Shown here one piece after another: positions 8,762-17,560 of a DNA stretch of 38,921 nucleotides. Below the pieces are notes generated by a model. The model did no database searches, had not been told where the DNA came from, and worked only from the letters and a program-made list of their open reading frames with translations. Source of the DNA: JANNWF01 sp052390415 (lineage in GTDB: Bacteria; Pseudomonadota; Gammaproteobacteria; Xanthomonadales; Xanthomonadaceae); the NCBI GenBank assembly GCA_052390415.1, contig JBQTGY010000089.1, forward strand, positions 1 to 38,921. Direction: 5' to 3'. The position numbers and the translations under genes are program-made. Position 1 is the first letter of the stretch. Every line of letters begins with the position of its first letter.

Positions 8762-9634
8762 TCAGCCTGCTTCGGGGGCGACCACGCGGATCAGCCCTTC
8801 CTGCGCGGTGGCCGCAACCAATACGCCGCGGTGATCGTAGATGCTGCCCCGCGCCAGTCCGCGTGACCCCTGTGCACTGGGGCTGTCGCAGGCGTACAGC
8901 AACCATTCGTCAACCCGGAACGGCCGCAGGAACCACATCGCATGATCGAGGCTGGCCATCTGCACATTCGGCTGCAGATAGGAGATGCCATGCGGAAAGG
9001 TGGTGGTGCCGATCAGATGGAAGTCGGAGGCATACGCCAGCATCGCTCGATGCAGGGCCGGATCGTCCGGGATGCGATCCACCAAGCGGAACCAGACCTG
9101 CTGATACGGCGGTCGTTTGGTCGGCTTCAACTCATTGCGCGGATACACATGACGAAACTCGAACGGTCCCTTGCGAAACATCCAGCGGCGCATTTTTGCC
9201 GGCAGCTGCGCCAGCGTTTCGCTGTCCAGGGTCTCGGCTTCGGGCAAGTCTTCTGGTTTCGGCACTTCCGGCGGCGATAGCTGATGGGTGGCACCTTCCT
9301 CGTGCACATGAAAACTCGACGACAACACGAACACCGGTTTTCCGTGCTGAATCGCGGTGACCCGCCGCACTGAAAAGCTGCCGCCGTCGCGCGTGCGATC
9401 AACGTCATAAACAATCGGCGCTTCGATATCGCCGGCACGCAGGAAGTAGGCATGCAGCGAATGCACCGCGCGGTCCGCGTCGACCGTCTGTTGCGCCGCT
9501 GAAAGTGACTGTCCCAATACCTGGCCACCAAACACGTAACGCGTGCCGATATCGCGGCTCGCGCCGCGAAACAGGTTGTCTTCGAGGCGCTCAAGCGCCA
9601 GCAAATCCAGCAGTTCGGAGACAACGGTTTGCAT
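8762..9634 (-). CDS. tesB: Acyl-CoA thioesterase II
   Basis: A 290-residue double-hotdog thioesterase that hydrolyses acyl-CoA to free fatty acid and CoA in the cytoplasm. The length matches E. coli TesB (286). Visible family features are FGGQVLGQSL near residue 40, then HSLHAYFLRAGD, and the second hotdog with QPNVQMASLDHAMWFLRPFR. The catalytic Asp, Ser/Thr and Gln positions appear to be in SLDHAMWF, the SPSAQGSRGLARG strand, and AATAQEGLIR. The frame is open upstream to 9715, but ATG 9634 starts the conserved N-terminus (MQTVVSELLDLLALE). It is divergent from the acyltransferase gene with 64 bases between, so promoters for both must lie there or overlap the coding starts. It may recycle acyl groups connected to the fatty-acyl genes further along (inference). 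Confidence 0.93.
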   Translation of the reverse strand: MQTVVSELLDLLALERLEDNLFRGASRDIGTRYVFGGQVLGQSLSAAQQTVDADRAVHSLHAYFLRAGDIEAPIVYDVDRTRDGGSFSVRRVTAIQHGKPVFVLSSSFHVHEEGATHQLSPPEVPKPEDLPEAETLDSETLAQLPAKMRRWMFRKGPFEFRHVYPRNELKPTKRPPYQQVWFRLVDRIPDDPALHRAMLAYASDFHLIGTTTFPHGISYLQPNVQMASLDHAMWFLRPFRVDEWLLYACDSPSAQGSRGLARGSIYDHRGVLVAATAQEGLIRVVAPEAG

Positions 9635-9698
9635 AGGTCGGTGACGGGCGGCGTTCGGGTCGCAAAGTATACGCAAGCACCCACAGGGCAAAGGTCGC

Positions 9699-10886
9699 GT
9701 GGGAATGCGTGTCATCGGTCGAGTTCAAACTATCGAAGCCAGTCCCCAAACCTGTGAGACTGGTTGCCCCGATGGCATCACATTCCGCGTGATCAAACGA
9801 CTGCTAGCGCCACTGTTCGAAAACCCCAATCACTACCCACTGGGCTACCGGCCGGCGCTGGATGGCTTGCGCGGCACCATGACCCTGGGCGTGATGGCGG
9901 CGCACATCAAGGAGAGTTGGTGCCCGGGTTCGTTCGTCTACATGGACACGTTTTTCATCATGAGCGCCTACCTGATCACGGCGCTGCTGTTGAAAGGCTG
10001 GCGGCGCGATGGCGAGATCCGCTTCGCGCGTTTCTACTACCGCCGCGTGCTGCGCTTGTTTCCCGCCAACTACGTGATGCTGGCGGTGTTTGCGCTGGCG
10101 GCGTGCTTGCTGCTGGATGATTTTGGCGGCCATCTGAAGCAGATCGCGGTGGCGGGCCTGTATGTGTCGAACTGGACGCGCGCCTTTGAAGTGCCGATGC
10201 CGCAGTTCCTGGGCCACACCTGGTCACTGTCGATTGAAGAGCAGTACTACCTGCTGTGGCCCTTGTTATTGGCGGCGTTACTGAAGTATTTCGGCTTGCG
10301 CATGCGGACATTGCTGATCGTGGTGTCGGTTGCGGTGGGATTCGCGCTGTGGCGCAGCTGGTTGAGTTTCGATGGCGCGTCGATTGCGCGGTTGTACAAC
10401 GGCACCGATACCCGTGCGGATGCCTTGCTGCTGGGTTGCGCGCTTGGCATTGCATTCGCCCTGCCACAAATTCGCGAAAACGCTTCCGTGCAAACGTGGA
10501 TCGCTCGAATGGCGGTGCCCATCGTGCTCGTGCTTTTGATTGCCGGCTACACCTTGCAATGGGAAATGCGCGCGATGTACGCGGGCGGCAGCTTCGGCTT
10601 TTCGGTGCTGTCGACCCTGTTGGTGGCAGCGCTGGCGATGCCGCAGGTGACGCTGGCGCATCGGCTGTTTTCAGTCGCGCCCTTGGTCTTTCTCGGCCGC
10701 ATTTGTTACGGCCTCTACATCTGGCACTTTCCGATCTACAACATCCTCAGGTTCGCATTCGGAATGGAAACGCTGGGCCTGGTCTTGATCGGCGTGCCGC
10801 TGACGTTTGTGTTCGCCATCGTTTCGTTCTTGCTGATCGAGCGGCCATTTCTGGCGATGAAGGATCGATTGCCAGATTCGCGTTGA
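9699..10886 (+). CDS. Acyltransferase-3 family membrane protein
   Basis: A 395-residue integral membrane O-acyltransferase of the OafA/acyltransferase-3 type, which moves acetyl or other acyl groups onto surface carbohydrates. Diagnostic features are YRPALDGLRG near residue 50, a later conserved His in MAAHIKES, the FYYRRVLRLFPANY loop, and HTWSLSIEEQYYLLWPL, followed by about nine to ten hydrophobic segments. The ending LIERPFL is typical. No SGNH domain is fused, but the next gene encodes a separate secreted SGNH hydrolase, a combination also found within single two-domain acetyltransferases. The start is uncertain: ATG 9699, ATG 9705 or GTG 9789 are possible, and none has a clear ribosome binding site. 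GTG 9789 would begin just before the conserved region. Confidence 0.9.
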   Translation: MGMRVIGRVQTIEASPQTCETGCPDGITFRVIKRLLAPLFENPNHYPLGYRPALDGLRGTMTLGVMAAHIKESWCPGSFVYMDTFFIMSAYLITALLLKGWRRDGEIRFARFYYRRVLRLFPANYVMLAVFALAACLLLDDFGGHLKQIAVAGLYVSNWTRAFEVPMPQFLGHTWSLSIEEQYYLLWPLLLAALLKYFGLRMRTLLIVVSVAVGFALWRSWLSFDGASIARLYNGTDTRADALLLGCALGIAFALPQIRENASVQTWIARMAVPIVLVLLIAGYTLQWEMRAMYAGGSFGFSVLSTLLVAALAMPQVTLAHRLFSVAPLVFLGRICYGLYIWHFPIYNILRFAFGMETLGLVLIGVPLTFVFAIVSFLLIERPFLAMKDRLPDSR

Positions 10887-11029
10887 AGCGGATCGAAGTG
10901 GGCAGTGCATTGATTCAAGATCATTCGCAACCGTCGTGGGGTCCCCAGGCTCAGCCATTCGCACACGTATGGTGCAATGCGTCGTGACAGCGGTCACAAA
11001 CAGACGCTAGCGTATGGACTGGGAAAACA

Positions 11030-11051
11030 AAGGGCCCGATTGCGGGCCCTT
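11030..11051. terminator. GC-rich hairpin upstream of the SGNH gene
   Basis: Perfect 9-bp arms AAGGGCCCG (11030-11038) and CGGGCCCTT (11043-11051) enclose a 4-base loop. It lies in the 238-base gap after the acyltransferase gene. On the plus strand only two Ts end the stem, so it would be a weak terminator there. On the minus strand the stem is followed by a T-rich run, but no minus-strand gene ends nearby. It could alternatively be a 5' leader hairpin for the SGNH gene. Nothing else was recognised in this gap. Confidence 0.45.
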
Positions 11052-11124
11052 CGGCTGTCTGGGGGCAGCACCCATTGCCGACACGCGACGCGTGCCGGTT
11101 CACATCCATCCTGGGGAGGGAAAC

Positions 11125-12213
11125 ATGGATATCCGCTCAATCGGTGGCCGCGCGCGGCTGCTTGCTGTTGCTGTGGCGCTTGTGGCCAGTTCATCGGCCA
11201 TCGGCAGTACGCTCAATCAAAACGTGTCGTGGACGGTCGATCGCGCCGGCACCACGGCGAAGTACCGGATCGTGGCGTATGGCGATTCGATCTACGCCGG
11301 CTATAACGGCTCGACCAGCAATGCCGCGCGCTACTCGGCGCCCACCGTTGATGCCGAGTACCTGTCGGCCAAGTGGAATGCCGATATCGAAAGCATTCGT
11401 CGGGCCAAGTCCGGTGCGATCGCCTCCGACGTGTATCAGAACAAGATCGTCAGCGAGCGTTCTTACATGCAGGCGAGCACGACCCGTGTAGTGACCTTCG
11501 AGATGTGCGGCAATGACGGATTGCAGGCGCGCTCGGCCTTCAAGTCGCAGACCGGCACCTGCAACTACACTGGTCTGGACACTGCGCTGAACAACTGCAA
11601 GACCAATGTCGCTCGCGCGATGGACTACATCAACGCCAACGCGCATCCCAATACCCGCCTCAAGATCATCGCCAATCTGCATTACCCCGGATACAACGCC
11701 GACAACGTGCAGAGTTCCTGCCGTGATTCAGCGACCGGAGCGACGGTCAACATGCGTGATCGCTTCTTGCCCGCGCTGGCCAAGATGAACTACTGGATGT
11801 GCGAATACGCCCGCGTCAAGGGATTCTCCTGCGCCGACAGTTTCGGTGAGTACATGGGCGCGGATTACGACAGCAATGGCGATGGCAAGGTCGATTCGGA
11901 GGCACTGAAGTACGTTGCCGGCGAGAGCGAAAGCAGTTATGTCACCCGCATCACCACGACCCTGCGCTCGACCATCCGCGACGCCAACCTCAAGCAGGTG
12001 ACCAGCAGCAGCAGCTACGACTACATCCAGTCCGATGACGTCCACCCCACGTATACCGGTGGCACTGTCTCGGCTGGCCTGTGGGGCGGCAGCACGGGAA
12101 CCGGGGCGCCGCGCAATACCAGTTACACCAATGGCAAGAGTCCGATCTGGGCCAACTTCGGGCACGAGCGGATGGGCTGGTCGCTTTCGGTGTTCAGTCC
12201 GCCAAGCCCGTAG
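11125..12213 (+). CDS. Secreted SGNH-type hydrolase with EF-hand-like loop
   Basis: A 362-residue protein with a signal peptide (residues 1 to about 28, ending near SSSAIGS). Catalytic blocks of the SGNH/GDSL esterase fold are visible: Ser55 in AYGDSIYAGY (block I), Asn130 in MCGNDG (block III) and Asp304-x-x-His307 in DDVHPT (block V). These predict an exported esterase or deacetylase. A DSNGDGKVDSEA stretch in the middle looks like a calcium-binding EF-hand or dockerin-type loop. The C-terminus is Ser/Thr/Gly-rich. The start at ATG 11125 is well supported by a GGGAGGG ribosome binding site just upstream; the frame is open further upstream but lacks signal sequence there. Its neighbour is the acyltransferase-3 gene, so polysaccharide O-acetyl turnover is a possible shared theme. 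Confidence 0.88.
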   Translation: MDIRSIGGRARLLAVAVALVASSSAIGSTLNQNVSWTVDRAGTTAKYRIVAYGDSIYAGYNGSTSNAARYSAPTVDAEYLSAKWNADIESIRRAKSGAIASDVYQNKIVSERSYMQASTTRVVTFEMCGNDGLQARSAFKSQTGTCNYTGLDTALNNCKTNVARAMDYINANAHPNTRLKIIANLHYPGYNADNVQSSCRDSATGATVNMRDRFLPALAKMNYWMCEYARVKGFSCADSFGEYMGADYDSNGDGKVDSEALKYVAGESESSYVTRITTTLRSTIRDANLKQVTSSSSYDYIQSDDVHPTYTGGTVSAGLWGGSTGTGAPRNTSYTNGKSPIWANFGHERMGWSLSVFSPPSP

Positions 12214-12266
12214 CTGGCGCGCATTGCCGGCCGTGATTGAGTACAAGCCATCATGATTGAGCATTA

Positions 12267-12980
12267 GTGAGCGAGCAGCAGCGCGTTCCTGACGCATCGT
12301 CGCCAGATCACGGCGATGGCGTTCGCATCCGCCGCCGGCACCCTGCCGGCGGCGGATGGCGGAGAAGTCTGCCAGGCATGGCTGTGCTGTTGGCGCTGGC
12401 AGCAATCATGGTCTGGCTTTGGCGCGGTCCCGGGACTGCCCGCCAAGCTCAACCACCTGCGGCCACATCATCGGTGCAGAGCGCGCGCGCGGATGGTGGC
12501 GACGCGGCACCGTCAGCATCCGCAAGCACTGCCACCCAGGCGAGTGGCCGCACGCTCAGCATCGTTCGATCACAATCGCCCACCAGCGTCGAGGACCCGG
12601 TTCCTCGCTTCGATCCGGATGATCTCGCCAACTACGTTGCGCCCGACGACCCCGAGCCGACCATGAAAGAAGTGATCGATGGCCTGCATGAGGCTGGTAT
12701 TCATACGGGGCTCGGTGCCTTCAATCCGCCGGGTACCAGTCCGCCGTTGCCCGGCATTGCGGTCCCCGATGACTTTGTATTGCCCGAAGGCTACGTTCGC
12801 CACCATCAGGTGACCGACGCTGGCGAGCCCATCGAGCCGATCCTGATGTTTTCACCCGACTTCGATTTTCTGGATGAACGCGGGCAGGTGATCGCTCTGC
12901 CTGATGACATGGTTGTTCCGCCAGAGATGGTGCCGCCGGGACTGCCGATCAGGCCGGTGCAGATTCCTCCGACGCCGTAA
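12267..12980 (+). CDS. Single-pass membrane protein, unknown, proline-rich
   Basis: A 237-residue protein that I do not recognise. Residues 1-35 are polar and basic with an RIRRRHP stretch. One hydrophobic segment follows at about 36-53 (MAVLLALAAIMVWLW). Then come an Ala/Ser/Thr-rich linker and an acidic, Pro-rich C-terminal half with repeated Pro-Asp and Pro-Pro motifs (for example PDDFVLPEGYVRHHQV and ALPDDMVVPPEMVPPG). This suggests a cytoplasmic tail, an anchor and an extended periplasmic part. The start is GTG 12267; no strong ribosome binding site is visible. It is 53 bases after the SGNH gene and 126 bases before the Lnt-like gene on the same strand. Codon usage looks like that of real genes, and the frame is open over its whole length. 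Confidence 0.65.
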   Translation: MSEQQRVPDASSPDHGDGVRIRRRHPAGGGWRRSLPGMAVLLALAAIMVWLWRGPGTARQAQPPAATSSVQSARADGGDAAPSASASTATQASGRTLSIVRSQSPTSVEDPVPRFDPDDLANYVAPDDPEPTMKEVIDGLHEAGIHTGLGAFNPPGTSPPLPGIAVPDDFVLPEGYVRHHQVTDAGEPIEPILMFSPDFDFLDERGQVIALPDDMVVPPEMVPPGLPIRPVQIPPTP

Positions 12981-13106
12981 GCGCATGCGTCGCGTGTTGC
13001 CATTTCCGTCTCGACGACATCCGGGTCGGGGGTTCCGGTTGCTCGCAACTGCCGCACGCTGTCGGGCTCCAACCCTTTGGCCTGCTGGTAGCGAGACGAA
13101 TTGGCG

Positions 13107-15626
13107 ATGAATCAGCGGTTGCTCGCCAAGCGAGTTGCGCAAGCGTTTCTGCCGCTTGCTGCGATCACCCTCAGTGCCTTGCTGCTTGGCGTTTACGCGG
13201 GCGGCGGCAGCGCCTATCTGCTTGGCTTCGTCGCGCTGGTTCCTTGGCTGCTGAGCCTGCAGACGAGGCGCTCGTGGTCGCTCGTTTTGCTCAGCGGCTG
13301 GGTAATGACCGTGGCGTTCGTGCTTGCCGTATTCGGTTGGTTCGGAGCTGCCTTTGGCGCCTATGTCGGGGTGAGTCAAACCAGCGCGATTCTGACGCTG
13401 TTGTTGTTGGCACCCGTGTTGCAGCCGCAAATTCTCGTCTATGTGTTGGCCCGCCATTGGGCCAGACAACGGCACGGTCCGACCTTGAGTGCGCTGGCTG
13501 GCGCGTGTGCTTGGGTGGGTTGTGAATGGGTCTGGCCCAAGTTGCTCGGCGACACCTTGGGCCACGGCTTGCATGCTTCTGCTTCCCTGCGCCAGTTGGC
13601 CGACCTCGGCGGTGCCGCGGGCCTGAGTCTGGTGTTGATCCTGTGCAATGAAGCCTTCGCGCTGGCACTCCTGCGCGCCCGACAAGGCATGCGCGCTCTC
13701 ATCGGTCCGCTGGCTGCGGTTGCAGGCATTGTTCTGCTGATGCTGGGCTACGGCAGCTGGCGACTGGCGAATGTGCAAGCGGCACAGGCGCAGCCCGCGG
13801 CATCCATTCGGATCGGTCTGATCCAGGCAAACATCAGTGGCTACGAAGCGTTGCGCAAACAGATCGGTAGCCACGGCGTTGTGCGTCACGTGCTCGATAC
13901 GCACTTTGCGATGTCCACTCACGCCATTCGCGAACAGGGCGCGCAGGCACTGCTGTGGTCGGAGACCGTCTACCCGACCACGTTTGGGCAGCCCAAGAGT
14001 GCCGATGGCGCGGCTTTTGACCGCGAGATCATGGATTTCGTCGAGACCAATGAGGTGCCGCTCCTGTTCGGCACCTATGACCTCGACGCAAGTGGTGAGT
14101 ACAACTCGGCAGCGCTGATTGATCCCGGACGCGGCCTGCTTGGGCACTACCGCAAGACCCACCCGTTTCCGTTCACCGAGCATGTGCCGACTTGGCTCGA
14201 TGGTCCGCTGCTCCGACGTCTACTGCCGTGGACGGGTGGTTGGCAGGCGGGCGAGGGGCCTCGCGTTCTGCCGCTTCGAACCGTTGATGGCCGCGAGGTG
14301 GACGTGTTGCCGTTGATCTGTCTCGATGATGTACGCAGTCAACTGGCGATCGATGGCGCGCGACTTGGTGCACAGGCCATTCTTGGAATGTCCAACGACT
14401 CTTGGTTCACCGCCCATCCTGACGGCGCCCGCTTGCATCTCGCGGTGGCCGCGTTTCGCAGCATCGAGACGAGGCTGCCGCAGTTGCGGGTGACCACCAA
14501 TGGGTTGAGCGCGATCATCGACGAAACCGGCGAGGTCGTTGCCCGCACAGAGATGGGTCAGCAGGCGGTGCTGGTGGGCGAGATTCCAGTGCGACCAGCC
14601 ATGCCATCGCCACTGGTCCAGAGCGGTGACTGGGTGGGTCGGGCCGGCTTGCTGGTTTTGACGGTGCTTGCGTTGCGAAGGCTTGCTTCAAGACAGCTCG
14701 CGCTTCGCTCACACGCGGCTGGTTGGCCTGCGCACACCAACTCTGTGCTCGTCCCGCGGGGGCAAGAGGCTGCATCCACATTCAGTGCCGAAGTGTTGCT
14801 GCTTTCGCCGGCTGCCCGAACAGCGATCGGCTTGCTGCGAATGCTGGCCGCACTTGGTTTGCTGTGGTTGGGTGCCTCCATGCTTCGGGGTGATGGGCTG
14901 CAAGTCAGTTCACTCGCGCAGATCGAGCAATTTGCCCTGACCGTTGCCCTGCCACTGTTGACCGCCTGGGCGCTGCAGCGCGCCAGCGCTGCCAAGGCGT
15001 CGATCCATGACGGCTACCTGCGTTTGACGCAAGCCCGGCAGGAAATCGAGATTCCGCAGACCAGCATCGCCCAACTGCGCGCTTGGTGGATGCCACTGCC
15101 CACAGCCGGCGTCGATCTCTTGCTCGGTTCAGGCCGCCGATTCGAAAAGGGCCTCGCCACCCGCGATGCGCAACGCTTGCTGCAGTCACTGCAGGCGGCG
15201 GGCTCGCCTGCGCGCTGGTCAGACGCCGCTTCAGCGCAGATCGGCGAGCATGCCCAGTTGCGCGCGGCGGCGGCACGCCCGCGATTTGACCGCTTGCTCA
15301 CGAAGTTCATGCTGTTGCCGCTGTTGCCCGCATTGATTGCCTTCCATCTGCACCAGAACATTGCCTATGGAGGCCCCTTCGGCGAGCTGCTAACTTACGG
15401 CTTCACTGCCTGGGCCACAGGTGTGCTGATCTGGTGGGCATCGTGGGTGATCGGCTTGATGATGCTGGCGGCCGTAATCCGCACCGCCATCGAGCTCGGG
15501 GTGCTGGCGACTTGGTCACTTGCCGAACATCGCGGCGCTGTGCGTCGCTGGCTGGAAGATGCAGCCCGCATGTTGTACTACCTGGGCGTGCCGATCTGGC
15601 TGCTGTTGCGGATTCTGCTTGGTTGA
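13107..15626 (+). CDS. Lnt-like carbon-nitrogen hydrolase with membrane extension
   Basis: An 839-residue protein. Residues 1 to about 230 are membrane segments as in apolipoprotein N-acyltransferase. Residues about 235-500 form a nitrilase-type domain with the expected triad: Glu286 in LWSETVYP, Lys350 in YRKTHPFPF, Cys405 in LICLDD. Further Lnt-like features are EHVP, GMSNDSWF and TTNGLSAIID. Canonical Lnt has Cys-Tyr-Glu at the active cysteine; here it is Cys-Leu-Asp. E. coli Lnt is about 510 residues, so roughly 310 residues are extra. They contain more membrane segments (about 590-640, 740-765, 775-838) around a small soluble part (about 650-715) that resembles a bacterial PH-like domain. 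ATG 13107 is chosen over TTG 13101. I infer a divergent paralogue of Lnt, possibly acting on another acyl acceptor. Confidence 0.8.
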   Translation: MNQRLLAKRVAQAFLPLAAITLSALLLGVYAGGGSAYLLGFVALVPWLLSLQTRRSWSLVLLSGWVMTVAFVLAVFGWFGAAFGAYVGVSQTSAILTLLLLAPVLQPQILVYVLARHWARQRHGPTLSALAGACAWVGCEWVWPKLLGDTLGHGLHASASLRQLADLGGAAGLSLVLILCNEAFALALLRARQGMRALIGPLAAVAGIVLLMLGYGSWRLANVQAAQAQPAASIRIGLIQANISGYEALRKQIGSHGVVRHVLDTHFAMSTHAIREQGAQALLWSETVYPTTFGQPKSADGAAFDREIMDFVETNEVPLLFGTYDLDASGEYNSAALIDPGRGLLGHYRKTHPFPFTEHVPTWLDGPLLRRLLPWTGGWQAGEGPRVLPLRTVDGREVDVLPLICLDDVRSQLAIDGARLGAQAILGMSNDSWFTAHPDGARLHLAVAAFRSIETRLPQLRVTTNGLSAIIDETGEVVARTEMGQQAVLVGEIPVRPAMPSPLVQSGDWVGRAGLLVLTVLALRRLASRQLALRSHAAGWPAHTNSVLVPRGQEAASTFSAEVLLLSPAARTAIGLLRMLAALGLLWLGASMLRGDGLQVSSLAQIEQFALTVALPLLTAWALQRASAAKASIHDGYLRLTQARQEIEIPQTSIAQLRAWWMPLPTAGVDLLLGSGRRFEKGLATRDAQRLLQSLQAAGSPARWSDAASAQIGEHAQLRAAAARPRFDRLLTKFMLLPLLPALIAFHLHQNIAYGGPFGELLTYGFTAWATGVLIWWASWVIGLMMLAAVIRTAIELGVLATWSLAEHRGAVRRWLEDAARMLYYLGVPIWLLLRILLG

Positions 15627-15722
15627 GGCTGGGGTCAGCGCATCGAAGCTTGCCTCCGAATCCTGCTGCGCCGCTCGTCAGCTTTCCAGGCTGTCGCCAA
15701 ATCTTGGCGCAACGTCGGGCGA

Positions 15723-16316
15723 TTACCGCGCCGGTGTATCCGGCGGAATCAGGCGTTCGAGGCTGATCGATGCAAGCACGTGCGACCACGGAAACAAGGG
15801 GCCGGGGTCCCGCTTCCGGGCGACCAGCTTGCTTGGGTCGTCTTCGGCAGGGATCAGCCGGCGATCCAGATCTTCATGGCCGGCGATCCACTGCACGCTG
15901 GGTAAGTCATCGCTCAGCACCTTCAGCAGCGCAATCAAGGCGGCGATCTGGGCGGCGGGGTAGGGCTCATTCATCGCTTGGTGATCGCTGTCCAGCCAGC
16001 GCGGATGACGGCCGCTGTTGACCAGTTCGATCCCGACTGTCTGCTGGTTGAAGCCCACGACGTGATGTGCGACCCGCGACTCGATGACGTAGCGCAGCAC
16101 TCGTCCGTCGCGGTCAATGTAGTAGTGACCGCTGTTGCCGGTGCCAGAGTCTGGGTAAACAGCGCGTTCGCCATACTCGCGGGCGGTGGCCAGATCCGGC
16201 AGCTCGGTGCAATGGATCACGATGCCGGTAATGGCATCGAGTGGACGCGTTTCCAGCTGCATGACATAGGGCAGCGGCGCGTCTTCGATCGGCAGTGGCG
16301 GAAGGTCGGCGTACAT
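15723..16316 (-). CDS. AmpD-like N-acetylmuramoyl-L-alanine amidase
   Basis: A 197-residue amidase_2-type zinc hydrolase that cuts the bond between MurNAc (or anhydro-MurNAc) and L-Ala. Motifs are a first His in GIVIHCTELPD, GNSGHYYIDRDGRVL, the strand QTVGIELVNSGRHP, a second His in AGHEDLDRR, and DPGPLFPW with the third zinc ligand Asp. No signal peptide is visible, so it is probably cytoplasmic and involved in wall recycling like AmpD. The start is uncertain: ATG 16316 is closest to the domain, while ATG 16430 would add 38 unconserved residues; neither has a clear ribosome binding site. It is convergent with the Lnt-like gene (96-base gap) and divergent from the MOSC gene, with 222 bases between. 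Confidence 0.86.
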   Translation of the reverse strand: MYADLPPLPIEDAPLPYVMQLETRPLDAITGIVIHCTELPDLATAREYGERAVYPDSGTGNSGHYYIDRDGRVLRYVIESRVAHHVVGFNQQTVGIELVNSGRHPRWLDSDHQAMNEPYPAAQIAALIALLKVLSDDLPSVQWIAGHEDLDRRLIPAEDDPSKLVARKRDPGPLFPWSHVLASISLERLIPPDTPAR

Positions 16317-16538
16317 GCCACATGGTAGCAACCCGCCGGACTCGGGATGGCCTGGCTGCAAATCCGTTTGCGTGGTCCCCGATTCTGTCGAATCAGGTTC
16401 CGCCGATTCTTGAACAAGAGAGCCCGCCATTGGCCGCGAATGGGCAAAAAACTGTCCTTGCGCAGCCAAATTTTCGCCTCGACCACCAAAGCCCGGCAGG
16501 CTGCTAGCATTCACCCCCAATTCAAAGGGTTGAATCCA

Positions 16539-17051
16539 ATGGCGTTTGCCGCCGATAGCGCGCTCTCCAAGTTGCTTGCGCAGTTTCCGCGTGCAGGCAA
16601 GGTGGAGTGGATTGGTGTGCGGCTGGCGCGCGATGTACCCATGGATGAACCTGTCGAGGTCGAAGCAATGGCAGGCAAGGGCCTGATCGGTGATCGTTAT
16701 GCCGGTGGCAGTGGCAAGCGCGGCATCACCTTGATCCAAGCGGAGCATTTGCCGGTGATTGCGGCATTGGCAGACCAGCCAGAACTACGGCCGGCGATGC
16801 TGCGCCGCAATCTGCTGGTCTCAGGCTTGCCGGTGCTGGCATTGAAGGGCTGCCGGTTCCGTATCGGTGATGTCGTGTGCGAGGGCACCGGTCCCTGTGA
16901 CCCCTGTTCGCGCATGGAAGAAGCCTTGGGAGTGGGTGGTTACAACGCGATGCGCGGTCATGGCGGCTTGACCGCACGAATTCTCAGCGGCGGCTGGATT
17001 CGAATCGGCGACAAGGTGATGCTGGATTCTGCCGCCGGCGCCTCGCTGTGA
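16539..17051 (+). CDS. MOSC-domain protein
   Basis: A 170-residue protein that is almost wholly a MOSC domain, the fold of molybdenum cofactor sulfurase C-termini and of YiiM/YuaD-type proteins that detoxify N-hydroxylated compounds. Visible are GKGLIGDRYAGGSGKRGITL, the Arg-Arg-Asn-Leu segment LRRNLLVSGL, a GCRFRIGD strand, Cys120 and Cys123 in GTGPCDPCSRME, and a final RGHGGLTARILSGGWIRIGD. The Cys in this position carries sulfur or binds molybdenum cofactor in characterised members. The ATG at 16539 was chosen because it begins just ahead of conserved sequence; the frame is open upstream to 16347. Its stop overlaps the GTG of the next gene (GTGA, 17048-17051). It may be a cofactor or stress-related protein, without proof here. 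Confidence 0.85.
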   Translation: MAFAADSALSKLLAQFPRAGKVEWIGVRLARDVPMDEPVEVEAMAGKGLIGDRYAGGSGKRGITLIQAEHLPVIAALADQPELRPAMLRRNLLVSGLPVLALKGCRFRIGDVVCEGTGPCDPCSRMEEALGVGGYNAMRGHGGLTARILSGGWIRIGDKVMLDSAAGASL

Positions 17052-17560
17052 AAGGCCATTGCATCCTCTCGCACGGACTGGAAAGCGGTCCGCAAGCAAC
17101 CAAGGTCAGTGCGCTCGCCGAGGCCGCAGCCGCGCTGGGTTGGAGTAGCGAACGACCCGATTACCGTGATCTGGATGCGACCAAGGACGTTCGCGAGGTA
17201 CACAGTCGATTGCGTCGCCTGCGCGAGCGTTGCGACGCTGCACCGAGGCCACTGGTACTGGCTGGGTCAAGCATGGGCGCCTTCATCGCAGCGCTCGCGA
17301 CCCGCGAGGTGGAGTGCGTCGGTTTGTTTCTGATGGCGCCGCCGGTGGCACTTCCCGATTTTCCGTTGCGTCTGGATGCGGCCCGCATCCCGACCTGCAT
17401 CATTCACGGCTGGGATGACGAATTGATACCTGCAGACGACGTGTCACGCTGGGCGCACGGTCGCCGCGACGAACTCATTCTGGTCAATGACAGCCATCGT
17501 CTGAGCGCTCACGTCGACTACTGTGCCGCGCAGTTCGCGCGCTTCTTGGCGGCACTATGA
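17048..17560 (+). CDS. Small alpha/beta hydrolase
   Basis: A 170-residue compact alpha/beta hydrolase. The candidate triad is Ser75 in the nucleophile elbow LAGSSMGAFIA, Asp123 or Asp124 in HGWDDELIPADD, and His150 in VNDSHRLSAH. An N-terminal oxyanion-type segment LSHGLESGPQ is also present. Size and motifs fit the family of short esterase-like hydrolases (YcjY/UPF0227-like), whose substrates are mostly unknown. GTG 17048 overlaps the MOSC stop by four bases, and its own stop overlaps the RlmKL start by four (ATGA, 17557-17560). The three genes thus form a tightly coupled set, although no functional link between them is obvious. Confidence 0.85.
   Translation: MKGHCILSHGLESGPQATKVSALAEAAAALGWSSERPDYRDLDATKDVREVHSRLRRLRERCDAAPRPLVLAGSSMGAFIAALATREVECVGLFLMAPPVALPDFPLRLDAARIPTCIIHGWDDELIPADDVSRWAHGRRDELILVNDSHRLSAHVDYCAAQFARFLAAL

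Noticed and set aside
12985..13110. A 41-codon plus-strand frame whose stop overlaps the Lnt-like start (ATGA)
   Set aside because: The overlap looks like coupling, but the product is mostly Arg, Pro and Ala with no fold features and there is no ribosome binding site. It may be a leader frame by chance.
12852..14183. A 443-codon open frame on the minus strand
   Set aside because: It is the complement of the Lnt-like gene and the tail of the preceding gene. The product is Gln/Arg-rich and has no motif, while the plus strand gives membrane segments and a catalytic triad.
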